Shown: positions 16,154-25,314, numbered from the stretch's first letter. The stretch is DNA of 64,000 nucleotides from Marispirochaeta sp. (GCF_963668165.1 NZ_OY764209.1:310001-374000), one strand, 5' to 3'. Numbers and translations: made by a program. Notes: generated from the sequence alone by a model not told the origin.

Positions 16154-19100
16154 TTATGGGGTCGCACCATAGAGGTCAGCTCTATGCTCTATCCAATCAT
16201 GAAATCTAGTTGAGGCGAAATACAATGGGACAAAAGATATACCCCATGCCGGATAATCATATCGTCGATGACAAGATTCATGTGTACCGAGGGTTTCCCT
16301 TTTCCCTGTGTATCCACTTATATAGGTTGTAGATTGATTATTCGGATTCTTATCTTCGTCAATATAATACGCAACTACATCACCTAAGGTCTGTGCTTGC
16401 GTTTTTCCTTTATCAAGATCAGTATAGGCATTCCATCCCCCATCGCTAAAATCGAACCCATTCACATGCCCTGTCATTGCCCAATAAGCTACAACTCCCA
16501 AACCAATAATTGTATTCGGCGCATTCCATACCTGCGGCATACTTACACTAATCGGGACTCTCGAATCAGAACGATACCGACTCCATATCCCGTCAGAATA
16601 GCCATTGTATGACCAGTCCCCCCCACTTTCAGACCAGGAGAATCCGACAGCTCGACCATACCATCCACTTGAGAATGCCCCCCATCCATATCTGTATCCA
16701 AATCCAGCACTTAAAGAATTTGAGCCAACATATACCCCACATGAAACGGTGCCTCCCAGATATTTACCCGAGGTTGTCCAGTATTGCGAGGTACTAAGTT
16801 CAACACCCACCCCATATGCACCTATTCCAACATTATACGAGAGCGAATATCCAGTTTCAGTATTATATGACCCACCTATTGATGTATAACCCTGAATTGG
16901 TCCCGCAATTGCATATACTCCAACACTTGCAGTTGCAGTCTGCGTGCCATCCTCATTCCATACATAGCTGATATTTCCAGAACTAAGGCCAATTTCATTA
17001 GAGAAATCACAAGCAGCACCGACTCCAACATGCCAGCCATGATCACTATCCCAGCCGAACACAACCCCGATGCCCAAACTCCAGAGCCCCGTCGGATCCG
17101 TATAAACAACCGGATTATTCCCGCAATACGCATACCGATTCAACCCATCCAGCACGCTATCAGCCTGCAAAAACCTCCCCAGCACCGGATCATAGTACCT
17201 GGCATGGAAATAATAGATACCGTTCCCGTCATTATGCTGGCCAGTAAACTGATACGGTGTCTCCTCATCTCCTGCGGCATAAATGGTCTCCCCGAAAGGA
17301 GAATAGGCCAGAGAAGAAACTACATTGCCGCTTTCATCAGTCATCCGCACAGCAGATCCCAAATGGTCGGTGTGGAGATAAAGGAGTTCTTCGGAACTCA
17401 GCACGCTGTTTTCATATACGCTTTTGCGCTGGGCTATACGCATAGCATTAGCAAAGTAGCCTGCTGTTACGGTAGTCGTTGTTCCTTCTACGCGGACTTC
17501 GTAACCTGCAAAAAAGAAATAGGTTGTTCCGCCTGATTCGGAAGATGATATCCTATCCCCTGATGGATCGTAGGAGTAATAGCTAACCTCACTCCCAATC
17601 TCAAGGCGAATAAGCCGGTTCTCACCGTCGTAATCAAACTCCCGTTCTTCAGGGGTTGCTGTGATTCCGCTGTAGCGGAAAGCGCCGTACTGGTCCATCA
17701 GCTCATCATCGCTTAAGGTGATTGTTTGCAGGCCGCTTATTCCGTTTACCGGGTCAAAGGTGCCGGTTACAAAGTAGACCTGGGTTGGATCATTGCTTTC
17801 CACGGTCTCGCCGTTTACCATAATGCGGTCTACCCGGACGCCGTCGGCACTGCCGGTTCCCTGATCTCCGGCATAGCGGACATAAATAGGATCACTGCCG
17901 TTCCAATAGCCGTGCCAGGTGTAATCACGCACGTCTTCGTCATTCAGACGCCAGCGCATTTCCCGCTTGTCGCCTACCCACAATTCCAGCACCGGCTGAG
18001 CACCCCTTAGGCCTTCGGCTCCTGCGGTTATGCTAACGGAGGTATAATTCGTTGCCCGGGTCATGTCGCCGTTGGCGTTGTATTCAAAGGTGCGGATGGT
18101 GTTGCCGGCGTCCTGCAGTTCGGTTACGGCATGGGGTTTAAGGCCGCCGTAGAGGTATGTCAAGCCATTCTTCTGGTAGATATTGTTAACTTCATCATAG
18201 GAGTACGCCTTGGTTTCTGTTGTGCCGCGGATGTCGGTGTCGTAGCTGCTTAAACGGTTCAGATAATCGTAGATAAAATTCTCGGTATACGCGCCGTCAA
18301 AATCATCGGTAAAGGTTTTCCGGGTAATGTTATCCACGGAATCATATTCGTAACAGGTGCTGCCGATGATGGTCCCGCTGTGGGCAATATCGATGCTTTG
18401 CAGCCGATAACTGGTTGCGCCGCCGTCGCTTCCGTCATAATAGCCGTATTCCGTGGTAACGCCGTTGCCGAAGGTAAAGCCTGATATCTTGCCGAAGGGT
18501 TCAGAGTCCAGGGCGGAGATGTAGGCATAGCCGGAACTGTTTTCCAGGGACGACAGATTCCCGTCATTCAGATAGGTATGAATCAGTTCTTCTCCATCAG
18601 GATTGACTTCCCGACGCAACCGGTCCATGGAATCATACTGGGTGTACTGCATGGTTTTACTCATGCCGGAAAGCTCCCGGGTGTGGGTCGTTACCCGTCC
18701 CCGTTCGTCATAGGTAAAGGCATCGCTGTTGCCGTCGAAAGTTACGAATATCAGCTGACCGACTTCATACACTGAAGAGTCGGTTCCGTAGGTATAGCTT
18801 GCTGCAGGGTCGCCGTTTACCGTTTTACTGGTCATACGGTTCTGTTCGTCATAGCTAAAGCTTACGGTGTTGCCTTCCGCATCCTGTTGGCTTATCAGGT
18901 TGCCGTTCTTGTCGTACGAATAGGACCAGAGGCCCTTGTCAGGATCGTCATAGGAGGTTTTGCGTCCCAGCATATCCAGTTTAGTGGTAATGGTATTGCC
19001 GTCCTGGTCGGATATCTGTGTTGCGTTGCCGGCAGTAGTTACCCTGGTATTGGTATAGTACGAATAGCTGTCGATAAAGGTCGCGGCATTCAGATAATCC

Positions 19101-22100
19101 CAGAATGCGGAAAAATCGTCTTCGTAGGTGTATTCGAATACGTCCCGGCCGTAGACTGACCGGGCGGAAACATGTCCGGCGGGGTCCATGGTAATACTGC
19201 TGCGTTTTCCGTATTTGGTTTTGGTTGATGTACCGTCGGGATAGATCTTTTCGACTATGCGGCCCACACCATCATATAGGGTTTCAGAGAACACCCGATC
19301 TGAAGAATCACGTTCGCCGGTGTAGTCATATTCGTATGAGTCAGAATAGTAGGGGACGCTGATCTTCCATTCACGCCCGGCACTATCGTAGTGGGTATCG
19401 ATGGTTATCCAGCAGTCGTCGGTGGCTTCGCTCTTGCGTTCGAGCTCTCGGCCCAAGCCGTCGGAGTAGACGTAAGCCACCAAATACGAGGCAGCCTCGG
19501 TCGGCGCCGAGTCCTTGACCTCGGTTTTGACCCAGTTGGGAAGACCGTCGGTTAAAGGATCGGAATAGGTATAGCGCTTGGTTGGTGCAATCTCGCTGTC
19601 CCCGGGAGCGATTTCCGCAATGACCCGACCGAACTCGTCATAGACCTTCTTCCATGCAACACCGTTTACATCGGTTACTATAACAGGCTGCATGCGATCA
19701 TCATACGAGACGGTTTCGGTGTTACCGTCCACATCGGTTTTGCTCACTACATAGGTAGCGTAATCTGAATCGTAAGTTAACTGAGCTGAATGGCCAGAAG
19801 CGGGGGTAACCTCTCCCGATACCGTTCGGGCATCATCGGCCCAGATAAGGTTCCCGTAATCGTCGTAACCGTACTCCATGGCTGAATCATTTGTTCCGTT
19901 CTCAAACTCCTTGTGGGTTACCAGGCCAGCATCCACGTAGCCGCCTGCGGTGTCGCCGTCATATAGATAGCGGGTTTCCGATACCGTGGTTAAAAGCCCG
20001 TCAAGGGTATAGGCGTGGGTCTGTTCTGTAGCAGGTACGGAGATATAGCGGCTCTCCGAATCAAGGGTAATGTACTCGACCTCTTTGGTAATATCGTCAT
20101 AGACATCAAGGTTCGTCAGGCCGGGCCAGGAGACTTCGCCGTAATCGACGGAATTAAGCTGATTACCGTATGAATCATATGAGGGATACTCCACCATGGT
20201 GGTTACAGGATCATCGGAAAAGTTGTAGAGCCGCTCGACAACACGCCGCAGTTCGATGGCTCCTGTAGTCGAATTGAGTGCGTAGGTGTTTTCTTTAACA
20301 GACCAAAAGTCTGCATAATCGTAACAGTCTCCAAAGTAGACCTCTGTTTTCTCAACCAGGCCGTAGAAGGTATCGGGATCCTGGTTGTACCAGGTGCGGG
20401 TGGTTAATCCGGTTTGTTGGTCATATTTCGCAACCCACTCAAAGCCTAGGTTTTTGCGTTCGTAGCGGTAGCCGGTTTTAAGCAGGCCGTTATGGTAGAA
20501 ATAGTCGGTGATTGTGGTGTTGCCCAGGCCGTCATCTATAGCAAGCTCGGTTACCAGCATGCGGGAGCTTGGGTTGGCGATGATTGGGTTGGAAGAGTTT
20601 TCCAGGCAGACGGCTCCGTCGAGTTTGGGGGCGGGTGTGTAGGTGGGGGAGATGGTGGCGCCGGAGGAATTTGTTATTGTGGTTAATAAATTAGAACGCG
20701 GACCAGTATTGGGGTGCACCCGAATAATTCCGTTCCCCGTATCCCAGAACGTAAGATCAGTTATGCCATCTCCATTATAATCTCCAGGATATAAATTCGA
20801 TCCTTCATGAAAACTTGTCGCATAAAACGTCTGCCCCTGTAATTTACCGTCTTCTACAGGGTGCACCCGAATAATTCCGTTCCCCGTATCCCAGAACGCA
20901 AGATCAGTTATGCCATCTCCGTTATAATCCCCAGGATATAAATTCGATCCTTCATGAAAACTTGTCGCATAAAACGTCTGCCCCTGTAATTTACCGTCTT
21001 CTACAGGGTGCACCCGAATAATTCCGTTCCCCGTATCCCAGAACGCAAGATCAGTTATGCCATCTCCGTTATAATCTCCAGGATATAAATTCGATCCTTC
21101 ATGAAAACTTGTCGCATAAAACGTCTGCCCCTGTAATTTACCGTCTTCTACAGGGTGCACCCGAATAATTCCGTTCCCCGTATCCCAGAACGCAAGATCA
21201 GTTATGCCGTCTCCATTATAATCTCCAGGATATAAATTCGATCCTTCATGAAAACTTGTCGCATAAAACGTCTGCCCCTGTAATTTACCATCTTCTACAG
21301 GGTGCACCCGAATAATTCCGTTCCCCTTATCCCAGAACGCAAGATCAGTTATGCCGTCTCCGTTATAATCCCCAGGATATAAATTCGATCCTTCATGAAA
21401 ACTTGTCGCATAAAACGTCTGCCCCTGTAATTTACCGTCTTCTACAGGGTGCACCCGAATAATTCCGTTCCCCTTATCCCAGAACGCAAGATCAGTTATG
21501 CCGTCTCCGTTATAATCCCCAGGATATAAATTCGATCCTTCATGAAAACTTGTCGCATAAAACGTCTGCCCCTGTAATTTACCATCTTCTACAGGGTGCA
21601 CCCGAATAATTCCGTTCCCCGTATCCCAGAACGCAAGATCAGTTATGCCGTCTCCGTTATAATCTCCAGGATATAAATTCGATCCTTCATGAAAACTTGT
21701 CGCATAAAACGTCTGCCCCTGTAATTTTGAGGTTGCATCATCCGACCAATTAACACTAATATCGTTCTCAGTAGTTGCACCATCATTTCCATATTGTTGT
21801 ACTGATGTAATCCTGCTTCTCTCGGTTGATTCACCATATTCATAATTAAGTTGATACTTTCTGCACAAGGTTCCATTGCTTCCATTGATGTCCGCACCAA
21901 TCACAATCGAAATCCACTTCAACCGATAATCAGTATCAACCTTCGACGGATTATACATCGTGAAATGATCATCGCGCTCTTCATAAGAAAAATTGACCGC
22001 CCTCATTGCAGTCAGCGGGTCCGCATCATTCTGAGAATAGATAATCTGTAAGGGATAATAATCCCCATTATCAGCATCTTCCAAATAAGTTACGTAATAG

Positions 22101-22642
22101 TAATTCCCCTTGGCATCCTCTACATGGGAAACGCTCCATACCCGGGCCTTGCCGGATTTATTAACCGCATCGATGTGCCCGTCATTGCTGCTGTCATGAT
22201 AGGAGTCGGGACGGCCGTAGTAAATTACCCGGCCATCCTTGGCAGTAACTTTCCAATAGGAATTCGAGGTACTCAAGGAATAGCCGCGGATGTGTAAAAA
22301 GCTCTTCCGCTCGGTGCGATACTCTTTATACGTTCCTGCATCATTGGTTTCGATCAGTTTTTGCCCGTCAAGAAGATAGTGATCATCATCGTCAAAATTA
22401 ACCGGACATGACAGATCCCGTGTAATTGCCGACAAGCCGGACAGGCTCCAGCCTACGCCACACATGCCGTTACCTTGATTTGAGTTATAGCTTAAGGAAA
22501 GCTGCGGCGTCAGGCTGCCGGTTCCGGGGGGGACTTCTATGGGTACTGAATAGGTAAACGCGCCGGATTGGTCTACCGACTGGCCGAAAAGAAAAACACT
22601 GCATACTACAACAATCAAAAAAGCGAAGGTAGTTTTTTTCAT
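16154..22642 (-). CDS. Giant secreted SpvB/Rhs-type protein with HExxH C-terminal tip
   Basis: A 2162-residue exported protein. Order of parts: signal peptide (1-20, MKKTTFAFLIVVV); SpvB/TcdB-like N-terminal region (about 21-300, IEVPPGTGSLTPQLSLSYNS, GVGWSLSG); seven near-identical 49-residue FG-GAP/VCBS-type repeats (306-648), each with a calcium-loop DYNGDGITD; a long YD/Rhs repeat shell (about 700-1815) into which a carbohydrate-binding-like domain is inserted (about 1545-1620); the Rhs core ending DPVLGRFLQADS and YTDPTGLW; and a glycine-rich beta tail. It ends in H2121-E-S-C-H2125 with E2152 in WIEHRADLYG, the ligand pattern of a zinc metallopeptidase. The family forms shells that encapsulate toxins; a toxic protease tip is inference. 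A fragment of a paralogue lies at 9376-10342. The start has a plain GAAAG site. Confidence 0.88.
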   Translation of the reverse strand: MKKTTFAFLIVVVCSVFLFGQSVDQSGAFTYSVPIEVPPGTGSLTPQLSLSYNSNQGNGMCGVGWSLSGLSAITRDLSCPVNFDDDDHYLLDGQKLIETNDAGTYKEYRTERKSFLHIRGYSLSTSNSYWKVTAKDGRVIYYGRPDSYHDSSNDGHIDAVNKSGKARVWSVSHVEDAKGNYYYVTYLEDADNGDYYPLQIIYSQNDADPLTAMRAVNFSYEERDDHFTMYNPSKVDTDYRLKWISIVIGADINGSNGTLCRKYQLNYEYGESTERSRITSVQQYGNDGATTENDISVNWSDDATSKLQGQTFYATSFHEGSNLYPGDYNGDGITDLAFWDTGNGIIRVHPVEDGKLQGQTFYATSFHEGSNLYPGDYNGDGITDLAFWDKGNGIIRVHPVEDGKLQGQTFYATSFHEGSNLYPGDYNGDGITDLAFWDKGNGIIRVHPVEDGKLQGQTFYATSFHEGSNLYPGDYNGDGITDLAFWDTGNGIIRVHPVEDGKLQGQTFYATSFHEGSNLYPGDYNGDGITDLAFWDTGNGIIRVHPVEDGKLQGQTFYATSFHEGSNLYPGDYNGDGITDLAFWDTGNGIIRVHPVEDGKLQGQTFYATSFHEGSNLYPGDYNGDGITDLTFWDTGNGIIRVHPNTGPRSNLLTTITNSSGATISPTYTPAPKLDGAVCLENSSNPIIANPSSRMLVTELAIDDGLGNTTITDYFYHNGLLKTGYRYERKNLGFEWVAKYDQQTGLTTRTWYNQDPDTFYGLVEKTEVYFGDCYDYADFWSVKENTYALNSTTGAIELRRVVERLYNFSDDPVTTMVEYPSYDSYGNQLNSVDYGEVSWPGLTNLDVYDDITKEVEYITLDSESRYISVPATEQTHAYTLDGLLTTVSETRYLYDGDTAGGYVDAGLVTHKEFENGTNDSAMEYGYDDYGNLIWADDARTVSGEVTPASGHSAQLTYDSDYATYVVSKTDVDGNTETVSYDDRMQPVIVTDVNGVAWKKVYDEFGRVIAEIAPGDSEIAPTKRYTYSDPLTDGLPNWVKTEVKDSAPTEAASYLVAYVYSDGLGRELERKSEATDDCWITIDTHYDSAGREWKISVPYYSDSYEYDYTGERDSSDRVFSETLYDGVGRIVEKIYPDGTSTKTKYGKRSSITMDPAGHVSARSVYGRDVFEYTYEDDFSAFWDYLNAATFIDSYSYYTNTRVTTAGNATQISDQDGNTITTKLDMLGRKTSYDDPDKGLWSYSYDKNGNLISQQDAEGNTVSFSYDEQNRMTSKTVNGDPAASYTYGTDSSVYEVGQLIFVTFDGNSDAFTYDERGRVTTHTRELSGMSKTMQYTQYDSMDRLRREVNPDGEELIHTYLNDGNLSSLENSSGYAYISALDSEPFGKISGFTFGNGVTTEYGYYDGSDGGATSYRLQSIDIAHSGTIIGSTCYEYDSVDNITRKTFTDDFDGAYTENFIYDYLNRLSSYDTDIRGTTETKAYSYDEVNNIYQKNGLTYLYGGLKPHAVTELQDAGNTIRTFEYNANGDMTRATNYTSVSITAGAEGLRGAQPVLELWVGDKREMRWRLNDEDVRDYTWHGYWNGSDPIYVRYAGDQGTGSADGVRVDRIMVNGETVESNDPTQVYFVTGTFDPVNGISGLQTITLSDDELMDQYGAFRYSGITATPEEREFDYDGENRLIRLEIGSEVSYYSYDPSGDRISSSESGGTTYFFFAGYEVRVEGTTTTVTAGYFANAMRIAQRKSVYENSVLSSEELLYLHTDHLGSAVRMTDESGNVVSSLAYSPFGETIYAAGDEETPYQFTGQHNDGNGIYYFHARYYDPVLGRFLQADSVLDGLNRYAYCGNNPVVYTDPTGLWSLGIGVVFGWDSDHGWHVGVGAACDFSNEIGLSSGNISYVWNEDGTQTATASVGVYAIAGPIQGYTSIGGSYNTETGYSLSYNVGIGAYGVGVELSTSQYWTTSGKYLGGTVSCGVYVGSNSLSAGFGYRYGWGAFSSGWYGRAVGFSWSESGGDWSYNGYSDGIWSRYRSDSRVPISVSMPQVWNAPNTIIGLGVVAYWAMTGHVNGFDFSDGGWNAYTDLDKGKTQAQTLGDVVAYYIDEDKNPNNQSTTYISGYTGKRETLGTHESCHRRYDYPAWGISFVPLYFASTRFHDWIEHRADLYGATP
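20699..21727 (-). repeat. Seven tandem 147-bp coding repeats in the Rhs gene
   Basis: Units begin at 21727, 21580, 21433, 21286, 21139, 20992 and 20845 on the minus strand; each encodes 49 residues from KLQGQTFYATSF to IIRVHPVEDG. Differences are few bases per unit (for example FWDTG or FWDKG; the last unit has LTFWD and ends HPNTGP). Near-identity at DNA level shows recent expansion or gene conversion; the number of units should vary between strains. Each unit holds one DxNxDGxxD calcium-binding loop. Confidence 0.95.
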
Positions 22643-22740
22643 TTTCTTTCATTCCGCATTTTTAATGGACTATTCGCAACAGTTTAACAAAGATTTGGAA
22701 AGGGTCAAGAGGGTGTTCTTTCAGGCAAGCTTCAACACTG

Positions 22741-22832
22741 TTTCGGTGGTTTCGACTCCGCTCAACCACCGAAAGGAAGGTCCCTGAGCGGACCAGTACT
22801 GCGCGAAGCCAAAGTAGTCGAAAGGACCTTCC
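22741..22832. repeat. Pair of adjacent perfect hairpins (dispersed-repeat type)
   Basis: Hairpin one has arms TTTCGGTGGTT and AACCACCGAAA (22741-22774). Hairpin two has arms GGAAGGTCC (22775-22783) and GGACCTTCC (22824-22832), with GTAGTCGAAA in its loop region. The unit lies between the Rhs promoter and the IS5 element. Such paired palindromes with GACT...AGTC cores are common as dispersed intergenic repeats and may also end transcription. Nothing else was seen in 22643-22867. Confidence 0.7.
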
Positions 22833-22867
22833 ATAGTTGTAGCTGGTATGATTGTTTTGGATACCTA

Positions 22868-23683
22868 GGGCCTGTTCACACTAATTGATAATCCATGTTA
22901 AAATTTCCCTATGGAAATTACCCCAGAACAGTTTGCCATAATAGAAGACTTATTACCGGTTCAACGAGGAAACGTGAAACTTTTAAATCTTGATGTCCTT
23001 AATGCGGTCCTGCATATTGCTGAACATGGTTGTAAGTGGCGAGGACTCCCTGAGAGATTCGGGAATTGGCATAGTGTCTATATGAGAGCCAATCGCTGGG
23101 CTAAGCAAGGTGTACTCGAGAAGGTTTTTCTCGCCCTTCAAGAGGCAGAAATTATCAATATTCGGGTTGATCATGTCTCTTTGGATAGTACGGCTGTCAA
23201 GGTCCATCCCGATGGAACGGGCGCTTTAAAAAAAACGGTCCTCAATCTATCGGAAAGTCGAGGGCCGGATGGACAACCAAGATTCACATGGTGGCGGCCG
23301 GGGCTCAAACAGCCGTAACTTTCTCGTTATCTCCCGGTCAGGCCGGAGATGCCCCCGAAGGCCGAAAGCTCTTAAACACCTTGAAAGATAAGAGATGGAA
23401 AGGCACCAAGGTTCTCATGGACAGGGCCTATGAAGGCGATGAGACCAGGCAACTGGTTCTTGACCTTGAGATGGCACCAGTGGTGCCTCCCAAACGAAAT
23501 AGGCGTAATCCCTGGGAATATGACAAGGAACTGTATAAAAAACGTAATGAAGTAGAGCGACTATTCCGTCGTCTTAAGGGCTTTCGGCGCATTTTTTCCC
23601 GATTTGAGAAATTAGATGTGATGTTTGTGTTTTTTATCCACTTCGCTTTAATTGTTGATACCCTTTTTAGTGTGAACAGGCCC
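22868..23683 (+). mobile_element. IS5-family (IS427-like) insertion sequence
   Basis: Perfect 17-bp inverted ends GGGCCTGTTCACACTAA (22868 and, inverted, up to 23683) enclose 816 bp with a two-frame transposase. TA flanks both ends (22866-22867 and 23684-23685), the duplication expected for this group. All catalytic residues are present, so the element may be active. Confidence 0.93.
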
Positions 23684-23686
23684 TAA
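22911..23686 (+). CDS. IS5/IS427-type transposase in two frames
   Basis: The first frame (22911-23318) gives the N-terminal domain (GCKWRGLPERFGNWHSVYMR) and first Asp (SLDSTAVKVHPDG). The second frame (ending 23686) gives TAVTFSLSPGQAGDAPEGRKLL, the second Asp (LMDRAYEGD) and Glu (NEVERLFRRLK). The change happens at A8 (23228-23235): a -1 slip there yields the family sequence NGPQSIGKSRAGWTTKIHMVAA without a gap. This is the usual programmed frameshift, not damage. The stop TAA at 23684-23686 is supplied by flanking TA target sequence. Confidence 0.9.
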
Positions 23687-23797
23687 TAACTTGAAACATT
23701 TAATCAACTAATTGAGTATCTTTATACTCTTGCTTTGTTGTAGAACTAAAAAGAGTCAAAACATTTCCGAACTGATGTTTTGCTAATTACGATCATT

Positions 23798-24490
23798 TTA
23801 GATCGACTCAGAGAGTCGGGTATCTAAAAGATTGTGAATCATTCTATCCCGCCCTTTTTCCAGGTGTTCATACATCGCTTTTGCCGCACCGTCAGGATTA
23901 TGCTGCTCAATGCAGTCGAATATTTCGCGAGGTTCATATATGGTATCGATTTCCTGAATATTCACGGTTCCTCTGACTTCTTCCCTGTTTCATTTGGCAA
24001 CCCAACCTCGGATCAGACGAAACTGGGATTGCATGTTGGATAATATTTGTTCCAATCTCCAATAACCGGCCCCGGCAACAATGGCGTTATGGAAATGAAC
24101 GTCAATCTCTACCAGTGATTGCTCATCGTCCCTCGGAGGATTATGGCTAAACAGCATGCGTAGATCCGCTATTCTTTCTGCGGAAATTTTATTTGTCGCC
24201 AGCTCCGCAGCTACCGGCTCCAGGGCCTTGTGTATAATAAAAATCTCTTCAATATCTTCTTTAGTCGGATTGAAAATAGAGTAGGATATACCGTTGTAGT
24301 TCACCAATCCCTGTTGTACCAGAATTCGTAAACCTTCCCGAATGGGGGTTCGGCTGACACCCAGTTCCTCTGCAAGTTTATCCACCACAATGCGTTCACC
24401 GGGACCGAAATCGAGAGCAAGAATACGTTCCTTGATTAAGCTTTCAGCCTGTTCGCTCAAGCTTAGGCGCACTACCTTCTTTTGTTTCAT
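23798..24490 (-). pseudogene. GntR/FadR-type regulator with in-frame stop
   Basis: From ATG 24490 (AGGAAA just upstream) a winged HTH is encoded (DKLAEELGVSRTPIREGLRILVQQGLV), then an FCD effector domain with EIDVHFHNAIVAGAG. At 23990-23992 a TGA stops translation after RGWVAK. The same frame continues for 64 codons with normal FCD text (NIQEIDTIYEPREIFDCIE, AAKAMYEHLEKGRDRM) to a TAA at 23798. One nucleotide change thus removes the last helices, including effector and dimer contacts. Divergent from a ruined dctP, so it once controlled a TRAP uptake operon. Selenocysteine is not a sensible reading here. Confidence 0.88.
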
Positions 24491-24699
24491 TTTCCTGGAA
24501 CAGCTCTCGTCTGTTTCCTCCCGGAATAAAAATTCTTGACAGCAGAACGGAAGGACCATACCGTATATGGTATCAAGTAATGATTAACAACAGTAGGTAA
24601 TAGCTTCCAATTGATATCCGGAAAACATAGTGGAAATTGCGTGTGGGATTCCATTCCGGCGCGCGGGAATATTTCGGCAAAGATACAAAAGGAGGTAAC

Positions 24700-25001
24700 A
24701 TGAAAAACTTGTGGTTTTGATAGTATGTTTACTGGTGGTATTGTTTGCTCTGCCTGTATTTGCAGAAGGGACAAGGAGAGCAGTGGAAACGGCGGTGCGA
24801 AAAAAGTCGTTGTAAATATTGCTTCTACCTTCCCTCCCGATTAACCTCAGGATCAGGCTGAAAAAGTTCAAGGAGCTGGTAAAATCTCGATCCAACGATA
24901 GAATCGAGACTCTGATTCATCCTTCTAATGCGATGGGAAATGAGAAGCAGACTTTTGAAATGCTTTCCGACGGATCTGTTGAATACGGTGTTCTTGGGAC
25001 A
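24700..25001 (+). pseudogene. Remains of a TRAP substrate-binding protein gene (dctP-like)
   Basis: AAGGAGGT is followed by ATG 24700 and MKNL. Recognisable pieces then lie in three frames: a signal peptide (LIVCLLVVLFALPVFAEG), the mature start (GGAKKVVVNIASTFPPD) ending in a TAA, and LKKFKELVKSRSNDRIETL then HPSNAMGNEKQTFEMLSDGS. These are DctP N-terminal motifs. Homology stops at 25001, where the 23-bp direct repeat begins; two thirds of the gene are gone. With the GntR pseudogene it marks a decayed TRAP locus. Confidence 0.85.
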
Positions 25002-25024
25002 CTTGTAGAATCTCAAATTAAATT
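25002..25024 (+). repeat. Right copy of the 23-bp direct repeat
   Basis: Identical to 6829-6851. It begins exactly where dctP homology ends. Between it and the next gene (25025-25314) there is no intact gene, only a GC-rich repeat and a remnant of an oxidoreductase 3' end. Confidence 0.75.
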
Positions 25025-25134
25025 GAATAAACCCTCGCACGAACAGTTAGACAATTTCTCTCGCAAATTGACTGAACATTCACCCTGCGGCTAAGCCGCC
25101 GCAGAGCTCCTCCGCGCACCCCTCCCCAGAACGC

Positions 25135-25208
25135 TTACACAGACTCCCATTGACCGGTTTCAGCCGATCGGAAAATCGCATCCAGCACCTTCTGATTCTC
25201 AACCGCGT
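25135..25208 (-). pseudogene. 3' remnant of a Gfo/Idh/MocA paralogue
   Basis: Reads NQKVLDAIFRSAETGQWESV followed by TAA, against NQKVLDAIFRSAETGQWETV in the intact gene ending at 25315. Nearby codons also agree, while several third positions differ, so it is an old paralogue or duplication rather than a recent copy. Each C-terminal end is followed by similar DNA (CGCGCACCCCTCCCCAG), hence the whole 180-base block is repeated in tandem. Confidence 0.75.
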
Positions 25209-25310
25209 CTCTTTTTCGGTCGCCATCGGACTTTGTCCTCTGACTCCACTCAGCCTGTCGTTCAGCGACGGCAAAGCCGCCGCTTCACTCCTTCGCGCAC
25301 CCTCCCCAGG
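25209..25310 (+). repeat. Dispersed GC-rich repeat copy
   Basis: Starts TTCGGTCGCCATCGGAC and ends AAGCCGCCGCTTCACTC, matching the units at 6641-6830 with about ten substitutions. It lies between the oxidoreductase remnant and the intact gene. A tail of a further copy (CGGCTAAGCCGCCGCAGAGC) is seen at 25088-25110. Confidence 0.75.
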
Positions 25311-25314
25311 ACGC

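Noticed and set aside
20699..21727. CRISPR-like regular repeats
   Set aside because: Units are 147 bases, contiguous, without spacers, and coding in frame; they are protein repeats.
23228..23318. IS5 transposase as a pseudogene because of two frames
   Set aside because: The shift lies on A8 and gives family sequence without a gap after a -1 slip, which is the normal programmed frameshift in this group.
23990..23992. Selenocysteine at the TGA in the GntR gene
   Set aside because: No SECIS-like hairpin was seen after it, and regulators of this family do not contain selenocysteine.
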